Below the pieces are notes generated by a model. That model was not told the origin of the DNA. It saw nothing but the letters and a program-made list of their open reading frames with translations, and did not search any database. Of a DNA stretch of 22,889 nucleotides, positions 6,572 to 15,800 are shown piece after piece. Position numbers and translations under genes: made by a program. The stretch lies in the NCBI GenBank assembly GCA_013696665.1, contig JACCYC010000091.1, positions 1 to 22,889 on the forward strand, given 5' to 3'. This DNA is from Burkholderiaceae bacterium. Lineage in GTDB: Bacteria; Pseudomonadota; Gammaproteobacteria; Burkholderiales; Burkholderiaceae_F. Every line of letters begins with the position of its first letter. Within the stretch, counting starts at the first letter, position 1.

Positions 6572-7891
6572 TTAGCCGATATCCGCAAATGCCAGCTCGG
6601 CAGCGGCGATCGTGGCATCGATTGCGGCACTATCGTGCGCCATCGACACGAATCCCGCTTCGTAGGCCGAGGGCGCAAGATAAATTCCGCGCACGAGCAT
6701 TGCATGAAAGAAGCGCTTGAATCGCTCGATATCGCACGCGATTACATCGGCGTATCGCCGCGGCACATCCGCGGCGAAGTAGATGCCGAACATCCCCCCA
6801 AGGCTATCGCCGGAAAACGCTAAGCCGTGATCACCTTCCTTTCCGGCGCTGCGCGCGCTGCGCCTGGCAGCGGCGGTCAGACCATCGACCAATTTCTTCG
6901 TAATGTCAGAAATTGATTCATAAAAGCCTGGGCGCTGGATCTCGGTAAGCGTGGCCAGCCCGCATGCAACAGCGACCGGGTTTCCTGAGAGCGTGCCGGC
7001 CTGATAGACGCGGCCGATCGGAGTCAGATGCTGCATCACCGCGCGCTTTCCGCCGAATGCCGCCAGCGGCATGCCGCCGCCGATGACCTTGCCTAGCACC
7101 GTGATATCCGGATCAATAGCGTAAAGAGATTGCGCGCCGCCCAAGCCGACACGAAACCCTGACATGACTTCGTCAAAGATCAACAGCGCGCCATGGCGGC
7201 TGCACTGCGTGCGCATCACGTCCAAAAATTCGGGTGTTGCACGCACGAGATTCATGTTGCCGGCGATTGGCTCGACGATCACGCATGCGATGTCGTCCCC
7301 GTAGGCCGCGAACGTTTGCTCGAGCTGCTCCGCATCGTTGTAATCAAGCACAAGCGTGTGCTGCGTCACGTCGGCGGGAACGCCGGCACTGCTCGGGTTG
7401 CCGAACGTCAAAAGCCCGGAGCCCGCTTTCACCAGCAGGCTGTCTGCGTGACCGTGATAACAGCCTTCAAACTTGATGATCTTCCGGCGCTCGCCATTTC
7501 CTGCGGCGCCTCGGGCGAGCCGTACGGCACTCATTGCTGCTTCGGTGCCGGATGACACAAGCCGCACCTGCTCCATCGACGGCACAAGCTTGATCAGCAA
7601 CTCGGCCATTTCGACTTCGGCTTCGGTCGGCGCGCCGAATGAAATGCCACGCACTGCGGCGTCGCGGATGGCCTGCGTCACTGCGGGATGCGAGTGGCCG
7701 AGAATCATCGGACCCCATGAGCCGATGTAATCGATATAGCGCGTCCCCTCGCAATCCCAGAAATAGGCGCCTTCGGCGCGCTCGATGAAGCGGGGCGTAC
7801 CACCGACGGAACGGAATGCCCGCACCGGAGAATTGACACCACCCGGAATCGACCGCTGCGCTCGTTCAAAGAGCTGTTCGTTATTCTTCAT
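6572..7891 (-). CDS. hemL: Glutamate-1-semialdehyde 2,1-aminomutase
   Basis: A PLP enzyme converting glutamate-1-semialdehyde to 5-aminolevulinate in the C5 route of tetrapyrrole synthesis, cytosolic. It has 439 residues, slightly above the usual 425-430 because of a basic/Gly insert around the ARRSARSAGKEGDHG stretch. Features include the start NEQLFERAQRSIPGGVNSPVR, SSGTEAAMSA (113-122, PLP phosphate contact), the FDEVMSGFR segment (Asp240), and LGKVIGGGMPLAAFGG with the Schiff-base Lys268. GTLSGNPVAVACGLATL follows. The start codon lies inside the end of thiE (11-base overlap). AAGAAG lies upstream of the ATG as ribosome site. The frame stays open far upstream, but that is thiE sequence in another frame. 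Its presence implies aminolevulinate is made from glutamyl-tRNA. Confidence 0.97.
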   Translation of the reverse strand: MKNNEQLFERAQRSIPGGVNSPVRAFRSVGGTPRFIERAEGAYFWDCEGTRYIDYIGSWGPMILGHSHPAVTQAIRDAAVRGISFGAPTEAEVEMAELLIKLVPSMEQVRLVSSGTEAAMSAVRLARGAAGNGERRKIIKFEGCYHGHADSLLVKAGSGLLTFGNPSSAGVPADVTQHTLVLDYNDAEQLEQTFAAYGDDIACVIVEPIAGNMNLVRATPEFLDVMRTQCSRHGALLIFDEVMSGFRVGLGGAQSLYAIDPDITVLGKVIGGGMPLAAFGGKRAVMQHLTPIGRVYQAGTLSGNPVAVACGLATLTEIQRPGFYESISDITKKLVDGLTAAARRSARSAGKEGDHGLAFSGDSLGGMFGIYFAADVPRRYADVIACDIERFKRFFHAMLVRGIYLAPSAYEAGFVSMAHDSAAIDATIAAAELAFADIG

Positions 7892-8561
7892 AGTTTCTTC
7901 TTCCCTGTTCGAATCGCTGCACGAGTTCGCTTGCGGCCTGTGCGGGATCGCGTGCTGCAAACACCGCGTCGAGCACGGCCGCAGCGTGAGCCCCCGCGGC
8001 TGCGACGTCGGCGACATTTGATGCATTGATGCCTCCAATGGCAACCGTTCGGCACTGCGGCCAAGTGGTGCGCGCTTGGGTAATGAGCGCAAGCGGCGCG
8101 CGCACCGCGTCGGGCTTGGTTGCCGACGGGTAGATAGAGCCGAAGGCAATGGCGTCTGCACCGGCTGCGATGGCTGCCTGCGCGGAACCCACCTCGTTGT
8201 AGCAGGACACGCCGACCAAGCGGTGCCCCAGGCGTTGCCGTGCTGCGTACACCTCGCCGTCGGCTCGCCCCAGATGAACACCATCCGCCTCGCAGTGTGC
8301 TGCCACCTCGACACTATCGTTAATGATTAGAAGTGCATCGGCGCGTTGAGTTAACCGCCGCAACCGCTCGCTGCGACTGAATTGGACCGCAATAGCAGCC
8401 TTCTTTTCACGATACTGGACCACACGCACACCGGCCTGCAATGCTTGTTCAACGATTGCGTACACCCGGCCGAAGTCAGCGTCATCGGTATCAGGGGTCA
8501 GCAGATAAACGCCAGCCAGGCGGATTGGGTCAATCGCGTTCAAAGCCCTGGAAGTTGACAT
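7881..8561 (-). CDS. thiE: Thiamine-phosphate synthase
   Basis: Joins hydroxymethylpyrimidine diphosphate and thiazole phosphate to thiamine monophosphate in the cytosol. A 226-residue TIM-barrel protein. Family blocks in order: GVYLLTPD (17-24), QYREK (49-53), LLIINDSVEVA (78-87), ADGVHLGRADGE (92-103), VGVSCYN (116-122), FGSIYPSATKP (140-150) and VAIGGIN. The ATG at 8561 fits the family N-terminus. A TTG at 8618 is in frame but unlikely. No clear ribosome site is visible. It is the first gene of the minus-strand thiE-hemL unit and divergent from the rubredoxin gene. No TPP riboswitch motif (CTGAGA) was seen upstream. Confidence 0.94.
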   Translation of the reverse strand: MSTSRALNAIDPIRLAGVYLLTPDTDDADFGRVYAIVEQALQAGVRVVQYREKKAAIAVQFSRSERLRRLTQRADALLIINDSVEVAAHCEADGVHLGRADGEVYAARQRLGHRLVGVSCYNEVGSAQAAIAAGADAIAFGSIYPSATKPDAVRAPLALITQARTTWPQCRTVAIGGINASNVADVAAAGAHAAAVLDAVFAARDPAQAASELVQRFEQGRRNYEE

Positions 8562-8762
8562 GGGACGGTCTTGCGATCGATTGGTGACGGTGCGACTCCA
8601 ACTTGGTGAGTCACGCAAACTGGCTAGCGCTTGACATCACGCATCTAGCGGAAACATGTGACGCCACGTTATGATGTTTCGCTAACCTGTTGATTTTAGC
8701 CGTCGAGCGGATTTGGCGCCGGCTTTAAGTTTGTCTGGCGCAATGGCGGGACCGACGGCGCA
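8562..8762. promoter_or_regulatory. Divergent thiE/rubredoxin intergenic region, rich in short repeats
   Basis: The region holds several repeats: TTGGTGA at 8581 and 8603, TCACGCA at 8611 and 8637, CTAGCG at 8624 and 8645 (21 bases apart), and the inverted repeat GAAACAT-N16-ATGTTTC at 8651-8680. A perfect TTGACA lies at 8631-8636 but has no good -10 at 17 bases. TATGAT at 8670-8675, inside the inverted repeat, is the best -10 for rightward transcription. The region probably contains the promoters for thiE-hemL and for rubredoxin-pil, possibly with an operator. The exact promoter assignment is uncertain. Confidence 0.4.
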
Positions 8763-8927
8763 ATGAAAACCTGGATGTGCCTTATCTGTGGCTGGATTTA
8801 TGACGAGGCCGCGGGTGTCCCGGACGAAGGCGTTGCTGCCGGAACTCGATGGGAAGACATTCCGCCGAACTGGACGTGCCCGGAGTGCGGAGCGCGCAAG
8901 GAGGATTTCGAAATGGTCGAAATCTGA
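8763..8927 (+). CDS. Rubredoxin
   Basis: A 54-residue one-iron electron carrier. The four iron ligands are in two knuckles: CLIC (Cys6, Cys9) and CPEC (Cys39, Cys42). The aromatic core is WIYDEAAG, then DEGVAAGTRWEDIPPNW, both typical of rubredoxins. The full length matches the family. No strong ribosome site is seen before the ATG. It is the first gene after the divergent region and lies 87 bases upstream of pilG. Redox partner enzymes are not visible nearby, so the role here is unknown. It may be co-transcribed with pilG. Confidence 0.96.
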   Translation: MKTWMCLICGWIYDEAAGVPDEGVAAGTRWEDIPPNWTCPECGARKEDFEMVEI

Positions 8928-9014
8928 CCTCGGAACCACGGTATTCGATGATGCGGCTCGATGTGCTTCGCGTACAACGCAGGCTCGGCAATTAGCGTGA
9001 ATGGGTTGCAATAG

Positions 9015-9410
9015 ATGGCGGCTGTCAACTTTGCGGAAATCCGCGGCAAGAAGGTCATGGTGATCGATGATTCGAACACCATCCGCCGCAGTGCGGAGAT
9101 TTTTTTATCGCAGGCGGGGTGTCAGGTCATTCTTGCGCAAGATGGCTTTGAAGCGTTATCCAAGATCAACGATCATCAGCCGAACATCATTTTCTGCGAC
9201 ATCCTGATGCCGCGTCTGGACGGCTATCAGACTTGCGCGCTGATTAAGCGCAGCCCTCGCTTTCACAAGACTCCCGTCGTCATGCTGTCGTCCAAGGATG
9301 GCTTGTTTGACCGTGCGCGCGGACGCATGGTGGGATCAAGCGAGTATCTGACCAAGCCTTTTACAAAAGATAGCCTGCTGACAGCGGTACGACAGCATTC
9401 GATGAACTAA
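9015..9410 (+). CDS. pilG: Type IV pilus response regulator PilG (CheY-like)
   Basis: A stand-alone receiver domain of 131 residues with no output domain. In Pseudomonas, PilG is phosphorylated by ChpA and promotes pilus extension and cAMP signalling. Receiver residues are Asp18-Asp19 (VMVIDDSNT), the phospho-acceptor Asp62 (FCDILMPRLDG), Ser92 (VVMLSSKDG) and Lys114 (YLTKPF). The stretches IRRSAEIFLSQAGCQVILA and QTCALIKRSPRF are characteristic of PilG rather than generic CheY. The ribosome site is weak. It is the first of pilG-pilH-pilI-pilJ-chpA, 21 bases before pilH. Confidence 0.95.
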   Translation: MAAVNFAEIRGKKVMVIDDSNTIRRSAEIFLSQAGCQVILAQDGFEALSKINDHQPNIIFCDILMPRLDGYQTCALIKRSPRFHKTPVVMLSSKDGLFDRARGRMVGSSEYLTKPFTKDSLLTAVRQHSMN

Positions 9411-9431
9411 GCAGGGCCGGCCAAAGAGATC

Positions 9432-9797
9432 ATGCCAATCAAGAAAGTGTTAATCGTCGACGACTCGCCGACGGAGCGTCATTTCCTGACCGAACTGCTG
9501 ACCAAGCAGGGCTTTTCTGTTTCCACTGCGGAAAACGCGGAGGAGGCAATGGTCAAGGTCAAGACAAGTTCGCCCGACCTGATCCTGATGGACGTCGTAA
9601 TGCCGGGTCAGAATGGTTTTCAGCTGACGCGCGCTTTATCCAAAGATCCGGTCACGCAAAATATTCCAATCATTATGTGCACCAGCAAGAATCAGCAAAC
9701 CGATCGCATCTGGGGGCTGAGGCAGGGTGCGCGTGACTATGTCGTCAAGCCGGTCAAGGCCGACGAACTGCTCGAAAAAATAGCTGCATTCAATTAA
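9432..9797 (+). CDS. pilH: Type IV pilus response regulator PilH (CheY-like)
   Basis: A 121-residue single receiver domain. In the Pseudomonas Pil-Chp system PilH opposes or modulates PilG output and affects pilus retraction. Receiver residues are Asp10-Asp11, phospho-acceptor Asp54 (LILMDVVMPGQNG), Thr84 (MCTSKNQQTDR) and Lys106 (YVVKPV). DDSPTERHFLTELLTKQGF and DRIWGLRQGARDY are PilH hallmarks. An AGAG ribosome site lies just before the ATG. It is 21 bases after pilG and 42 before pilI. Confidence 0.95.
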   Translation: MPIKKVLIVDDSPTERHFLTELLTKQGFSVSTAENAEEAMVKVKTSSPDLILMDVVMPGQNGFQLTRALSKDPVTQNIPIIMCTSKNQQTDRIWGLRQGARDYVVKPVKADELLEKIAAFN

Positions 9798-9839
9798 GCA
9801 TAAGCAGAAGCAACCTTAAAGCGCGGAACAACTTACAAA

Positions 9840-10382
9840 ATGGCAACGGCCGGCGAAGCCACCAATCGACAGCTCGTCAAACTGCGAGAGTTCTCAACGC
9901 AGCTCGCGCAGCGCCTGAAGGAGGCGCCTAACAAGCCCACCGAGCCGACCCGCCTTGCCATTCGTATTGGCTCCGAAAACTTTCTGGTTGAAATGGCGCT
10001 GGCCGGCGAGATCGTCAGTCTGCCAAGCATTGCGCCGGTGCCGTGGACGCGCCCCTGGTATCGCGGCCTGGCAAACGTGCGCGGCCGACTGGTCGGCGTG
10101 GTTGATTTGCTGCAGCTCGCTGGTGGCGATCCGCTGCCCGCAGATCAAACCCATCAGGTTCTCGTGTTCGGCGAAGTACTCGGCGTGAACGCGGGCATCC
10201 TGGTGACACGCGCATTCGGCATCCGCAATCTGAAAAATCTGACATTGCTCGATGGCCCAGCGCCGCCCGCACGAGGCAGCTGGGAGCGGTCGCGTTATCG
10301 GGACAACGACGGATTGACGATGATCGAACTCGAATTGCGCGAGCTTGCAACGTCGACGCATTTTGCGGCGATCGCGACTTAG
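9840..10382 (+). CDS. pilI: CheW-like adaptor PilI
   Basis: A 180-residue CheW-domain protein that would couple the receptor PilJ to the kinase ChpA under the membrane. After a charged 40-residue N-terminus (REFSTQLAQRLKEAP), the CheW fold begins at RLAIRIGSENFLVEMALAGEI. It continues with APVPWTRPWYRGLANVRGR and VGVVDLLQLAGG, the most conserved CheW segment (GLxNxRG). A C-terminal RDNDGLTMIELELRELA closes it. There is no catalytic residue, as expected of an adaptor. A 120-base gap, in which I see no gene, separates it from pilJ. Confidence 0.92.
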   Translation: MATAGEATNRQLVKLREFSTQLAQRLKEAPNKPTEPTRLAIRIGSENFLVEMALAGEIVSLPSIAPVPWTRPWYRGLANVRGRLVGVVDLLQLAGGDPLPADQTHQVLVFGEVLGVNAGILVTRAFGIRNLKNLTLLDGPAPPARGSWERSRYRDNDGLTMIELELRELATSTHFAAIAT

Positions 10383-10502
10383 GTGCGGCCGGCGGCATTA
10401 TTAGAACAAAGAGGGCGATCGCGACATGCGGCGCCACGAAGCCGCCCGCATTGCGGCGGCACATTTGGGTGTTAACGGCGGAGCTGGTGTAGCGGAGGGT
10501 AG

Positions 10503-12761
10503 ATGGCACTCGATATGGCATCAACGGTGATTAAGAAGGCGGAGCGATCAAGCCGCAGCCGCGGGGATTCAACTCGCGTGTCCAGCGTATTGGACACGAT
10601 CTCACCACGGACCACAATGGCACCAGCGCCGAAGACGGTGATGCTTGAGCGGCCGGGCACCGACGGTGGAGCGATGCGCTTCATCGATCGCATGATCGAG
10701 TGGCGCCTCCCGGTGATCGGGGCCAAACCGGTCAATACGCAGGTGCGGGTTTTATTGGGACTGCTGGTAATTGCGTTGCTGGCGTTTGTGGTGGTCTTGT
10801 TTGTCGACAACCGCATTGCCGCCAATGGAGCGACGCAGATTGAAATCGTTGGCGACACGCTGATGCATACGCAGCGCTTGGCGAAGGCAGCGCCGAACGC
10901 CGTGGGCGGTAACTTGGCAGCATTCGACGAGGTGAAGGGCAGTCGCGATGCCATCGCAAGCAATCTCGCTGCGCTCAGCAATGGAGATGACAGCCGCAAC
11001 CTTTCTGGCGCAAGCGGCGGCATCGGGGTCGAACTGGCCAAACTGATTAATAACTGGCGAGCCAGCGAATCCTCGGCGACGGTGATTTTGGCGAATGAGA
11101 AAACGCTGATGGCGTTTGGCGATGTGATCAAGAAGATCAACGAAGCCAGCCCCCGGCTGCAGCAGCTGACCGAAGAAATTATGGCGCTGAAGCTTCAGGT
11201 CGGCGCGCCGGCACGCGAAGTCGCCACGGCGGGCCAGCTCGTCACGTTGACGCAGCGACTTGGTAAAAGCGCCAACTCGCTGGTGGCCGGCAACGTGGCC
11301 AACGCCGAGGTTGCGCTGACACTTGGCCGCGATATCAATCAATTTCGAGATCTGACGCAGGCGTTGCTTTCCGGCAGTGACGCGTTGCGTGTCAGTGCTT
11401 CGGTTGATCCCGAAGTGCGATCCCGGTTGCAGGAACTGCTGAAGGTGTACGGTGAATTTCAGAAGTCGGTCGCAGGTGCACTCGGCAGCCTGCAGGCGAT
11501 CGTGCAAGCGAAGGAAGCAGAGCTTGGAATTCTGCGCGATTCCGAGAGTCTGCGCGAGCAGGTCGCGCAGTTGGGTACGAAATTCGCGAGCGCGCAGAAG
11601 ATTCGTATTCTGATTTTTGTGTTTATGGTGCTGTTCGGTACGGGATTGTTACTGGCCGGCCTCGCAATCTTCAAGGTACTGCTGGAAGACACGCGGCAAC
11701 GCGCCTCCGACGCCAATGTGCAGCGGATGCAGGCCGAGCGACTCGAGCAGGAAGCAAAGAAAACCAACGACGTGAATCAGGCCGCGATTTTGCGGTTGAT
11801 GAATGAGTTGCAGGAAGTGGCCGACGGAAACCTGACAGTTCAGGCCACGGTGTCGGAAGACATCACGGGCGCTATCGCGGACTCGGTCAATTACACGGTC
11901 GAAGAGCTGCGCGGGCTCGTAGGCCGCATCAACAACACGGCGGAGCAGGTCAACACCGCGTCGACCCAAGCGCGCGACATTGCAACGCGGTTGTTGACCG
12001 CGTCCGAAGCGCAGTCGAAGGAAATCAAGGACACCGGCGACCAAGTTCTAAAAATGGCGTCGCAGATCAACGACGTGTCGAAAAATGCCGGTGAGTCAGC
12101 CAAGGTTGCGCGTGCGTCGCTGGAAGCAGCCGAGCGCGGCCAGCGCGCGGTGCTTAACCAGATCAGCGGCATGAACGAAATTCGCGAGCAGATTCAGGAA
12201 ACGGCCAAACGCATCAAGCGTCTGGGCGAGTCGTCGCAGGAGATTGGTGAGATCGTCGAACTGATCAGCGACATCACGGAACAGACCAACGTGCTGGCGT
12301 TGAACGCAGCCATTCAGGCTGCCTCCGCAGGCGAAGCGGGGCGCGGGTTTTCAGTCGTTGCCGAAGAAGTGCAGCGTCTTGCGGATCGGTCCGCCGAAGC
12401 GGCCAAGCAGATTGGTGCGTTGGTGCGCACGATTCAGACGGATACGCAGGACGCGGTAGCAGCCATGGAAAAGAGCACGCAGGGCGTGGTCGAAGGCGCC
12501 AAGCTGTCCGACGCTGCAGGTAGTGCGCTGTCCGATATCGGCCGCGTTTCGCGCCAGCTTACCGACCAGGTCGAGAAGATCGCCTCTGCGACCAACGACC
12601 AGGCGCAATCGGCCGGCGGTGTCGCTACGTCGATCGAGCGAATCTTGACAGTGACCGAGCAAACGTCGCAGGGCACACGGCAGGCCGCGCAGTCGATTGG
12701 GCAACTGGCAACACTGGCTCGCGAACTGAAGGCTTCGGTTGCTCGATTCCGCGTCGGCTAA
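10503..12761 (+). CDS. pilJ: Methyl-accepting chemotaxis protein PilJ
   Basis: The transmembrane receptor of the Pil-Chp pathway, 752 residues. Order: a Ser/Thr/Pro-rich cytoplasmic N-terminal tail (1-62), TM1 about 82-102 (LLGLLVIALLAFVVVLF), a periplasmic part with two PilJ-type helical modules (LMHTQRLAKAA near 120-130 and LVTLTQRLGKSAN near 246-258), TM2 about 368-392, a HAMP-like stretch to about 475, then a coiled-coil signalling domain. The conserved hairpin tip is around 586-625 (ISDITEQTNVLALNAAIQA, then EAGRGFSVVAEEVQRLA). GGAGGG lies just before the first ATG at tight spacing, and an ATG four codons on is an alternative. Family members I know begin close to TM1, so the tail is a lengthening of roughly 60 residues. 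Confidence 0.95.
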   Translation: MALDMASTVIKKAERSSRSRGDSTRVSSVLDTISPRTTMAPAPKTVMLERPGTDGGAMRFIDRMIEWRLPVIGAKPVNTQVRVLLGLLVIALLAFVVVLFVDNRIAANGATQIEIVGDTLMHTQRLAKAAPNAVGGNLAAFDEVKGSRDAIASNLAALSNGDDSRNLSGASGGIGVELAKLINNWRASESSATVILANEKTLMAFGDVIKKINEASPRLQQLTEEIMALKLQVGAPAREVATAGQLVTLTQRLGKSANSLVAGNVANAEVALTLGRDINQFRDLTQALLSGSDALRVSASVDPEVRSRLQELLKVYGEFQKSVAGALGSLQAIVQAKEAELGILRDSESLREQVAQLGTKFASAQKIRILIFVFMVLFGTGLLLAGLAIFKVLLEDTRQRASDANVQRMQAERLEQEAKKTNDVNQAAILRLMNELQEVADGNLTVQATVSEDITGAIADSVNYTVEELRGLVGRINNTAEQVNTASTQARDIATRLLTASEAQSKEIKDTGDQVLKMASQINDVSKNAGESAKVARASLEAAERGQRAVLNQISGMNEIREQIQETAKRIKRLGESSQEIGEIVELISDITEQTNVLALNAAIQAASAGEAGRGFSVVAEEVQRLADRSAEAAKQIGALVRTIQTDTQDAVAAMEKSTQGVVEGAKLSDAAGSALSDIGRVSRQLTDQVEKIASATNDQAQSAGGVATSIERILTVTEQTSQGTRQAAQSIGQLATLARELKASVARFRVG

Positions 12762-12814
12762 CGGCGCACAAAACACAAACGCACGTCGCGTGATCGCGAG
12801 AGTCGAGGAATTTG

Positions 12815-15800
12815 ATGGTTGAAAAGCACGATCCAAACCAACTAGTGGGCGCCGCGCCGGACATTGCGCCGCTCGCGTGGGTCATCGATGAGATTCGTAC
12901 GTCGCTCGCCGAAGCCGTCAACGGGTTGAAGGGGTTCATTGCCAACAAGCAGGACCTCGAAAGTGTGCGCAATGCGCGCAATCACATTCACCAGGCCAAC
13001 GGTGCGCTGCAACTGCTGGATTTGCGCGGCGTCGCGCTTGTTACCGAAGCCATTGAAAGCCTGATCAAGCGCTACGAGGCGGAGCCGAAGGAGTGTTCGC
13101 CGGCGCCGATTCGCACCATTGAGACCGCACTATCGGCCGTGATGGCGTACCTCGACGGGTTGCTATCGGGGCGGCCGAATCAGCCGATCAAACTGTTTCC
13201 GTACTACCGCGACATTTTGCTGTTGAGTCAGGCGAGCCGTGTACACCCGGCCGACCTCGTGTTTCCCGATTTGTCGCGCCGACCCGCCTTTCATCAGATC
13301 GAGGCGCGCAACTTCACACCACGTCAATTGCGCGATCGAAGAGCACGCTTCGAATTGGGATTGCTCGGATTTCTTCGCAACTCGGACGATGCCGCGCCGC
13401 GTAAGCGGATGCGCGAGGCGTTGTCTGATCTCGAACATATGCCACAGCGAGGGCTGGCACGCAGTTTCTGGTGGATTGCGCGCGGGTTGCTGGAGGCACT
13501 CGAAGCGGGCGCCGTGGGTGTCGATGTCGATCTGAAGCGTGTATTGGCTCGCCTTAATTTGCAACTGCGTCGGATGATCGAGGGCGGCGGCGCGGTGGCC
13601 GAGCGCCTGATGGTCGACACTTTGTATTACGTGGGCCGCGCTGAGGGATCGCTGCCAAGAGTCGCCGAAGTCAAGCGCCTCTATGGGCTCGACGCGCTGA
13701 TCCCGCCAGACTTCGAACGTGCCAGCCTGACCGCACTCGATGCCGATGCGTTGCGCGCATTGAAGGAAGCCCTGGTTCAGGCAAAGCATCTTTGGGGGCA
13801 GATCGTCGCCGGTTCGGCGGAAACCGAAAAGTTCGAGCATGAAATTGCGCTGGCGCGCGAAACGTCACAAAAGCTGCATGCCCGTCCGCTGGTCGCAGCT
13901 TTCGAAGCGATCAGGCGCGCGACGCAAGAGTTTGCAAAGCTCGCGCCAAATGTGCGCGAGGCGCTAGGGCTCGAGGTTGCATCGGCATTGCTGTTTGTTG
14001 ATCTCGGCGTGGAAGAGCTGCCGCAGATCGAAGCCGAATACGAAGGCCGTGCGTTGCAGGTGATCGACCGGTTAGGAAAAGCTCGGAACGGCCAACCGTT
14101 ACCGCAAGCAGGCCCGTGGATGTCCGAGCTTGCGCGGCGTGCGCAGGATCGGCTGACAATGGGCACCGTGGTTGCAGAAACGCAATCCACGCTGCGCGAT
14201 ATCGAACAGCGCCTCGACCGCTTCTTCCGCAACCCACTCGAGCGCGCCGACCTGCCCGCCACCACAGCGATGTTCGACCAAGTGTGCGGAGTTCTGTCGC
14301 TGCTCGGCTACGACGAGCCAGTGGCGGCGCTGCGCAACGTGCAGACCTCGATCGCGCGATTTGCCGACGCCACAGTGGCACCCGAGCCCGATGAATTCGG
14401 TCGCATCGCGCAGAACCTTGGCGCGGTGGGTTTCTTTGTGGAGAGTGTTGGGCAGGATGCCGATCGGCCGCGCGGCATGTTCCGCTACGACCCAGTGACC
14501 GGCATCTTCAGCGCCGACCTCGGGCAGTTGCAGTCGGGCGACGTCAACGCCCCGCCCGACGATGATTACAGCGCGCCGCGCACCATCGACATTCGTCTCC
14601 CCGACACGCGTCGTGGCGACAACGTCGAGTCGTCGGCACGCAAAACGCTAGCCGCCGCGCATACGCAGGCAATGCGCCTGCGGCAGGTCGCCGGGGATGC
14701 GCGCGCAATCGAAGAGCTCGAGCGATTGTTGCCGACCTTGGCGAACGAAGCCGACCTGCTCGATAACGAGCCGCTGAAACAGAATGCTTCACGAGCAAGT
14801 CAGTTGCTCGCACAGTTGAAAGAGAATCATCGCAGCGAGGACGCAGCCGAGCTTGTGCAGCTGCTCGCGCCGGTGGGCCCAGCGGAGACGCCGAAACCGA
14901 CTGCGCCGCTACCTGTTTCCGAGGCCGCAGCTGACAACGAACTGCGGCAGATCTTCGTAGAGGAAGCGCGCGATGTGCTCGACAGCATCGTCGAACAACT
15001 CGAGATGTTGCGCACGACGCGGGGTGATCAGGCCACGCTGACCACAGTGCGGCGCGCGTTTCACACGCTCAAGGGCTCGAGCCGCATGGTCGGTTTCAAG
15101 ACCGTCGGTGAGGGTGCGTGGGGCGTCGAACAGTGCTTCAACCTCTGGCTTGCGCAAGAGCGTGAAGCGAGCGACGACCTGCTCGATCTCGCTGAAGGCG
15201 CACAGCGCGTCATTCTGGACTGGGTCAACCAGATCGCGCGCAACGCTGCGGCTGAGCCCGATCCAACTCCATTGGTTCGCGCGGCACAAACAGTGCGCGA
15301 AGGCGGCGCGTTCGAGTATCCGCTAGGTTTGCCGGGGAGCCCCCCGGTCCCAAAGTCTGACGGCAGCGCGCCGGCAGCGGTGGTTGACGCGCTGCCTAAG
15401 ACGATCGGCCACTCGCAGGCTAAACAGCAGTCGTATGAAGTAACGGCGGACGCCGAACTTCCGAATTACGAACTGACTGAAGAATTTGATGACGCGGCGC
15501 TTACAGAAAGGCGCGATGCTGTTTCCCACCTCGAACTGCACGCCGAACCGGCGCAGGCGACCGCAGCGGCGGTTGAGGAACCTTCGAGCGAGGAAATCAA
15601 GCGCGTAGGTCCGCTCGAGATCAGCCACGGTCTGTATTCAATATTCTTGACCGAGGCCGACGAGTGCATACGCGTGCTGGCCAACGATATCGCTGAGTGG
15701 CGCTACGAGCCTACGCGAGGCGTCGCGCCCACGCTCATGCGTCGCGCTCACTCGCTGTCGGGCATCTCGAAGACTGTCGGCCTGGCGCCCGTAGTCGCTA

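Noticed and set aside
7892..8314. N-terminal extension of the hemL frame
   Set aside because: This stretch is the thiE coding region read in another frame. HemL proteins begin near NEQLFERAQ.
8562..8762. TPP riboswitch upstream of thiE
   Set aside because: I looked for the CTGAGA core and the paired arms on the minus strand and found neither.
10426..10530. Short open frame (about 34 codons) between pilI and pilJ
   Set aside because: It overlaps the pilJ start in another frame, and the sequence looks like unstructured G+C-rich filler. There is no evidence it is translated.
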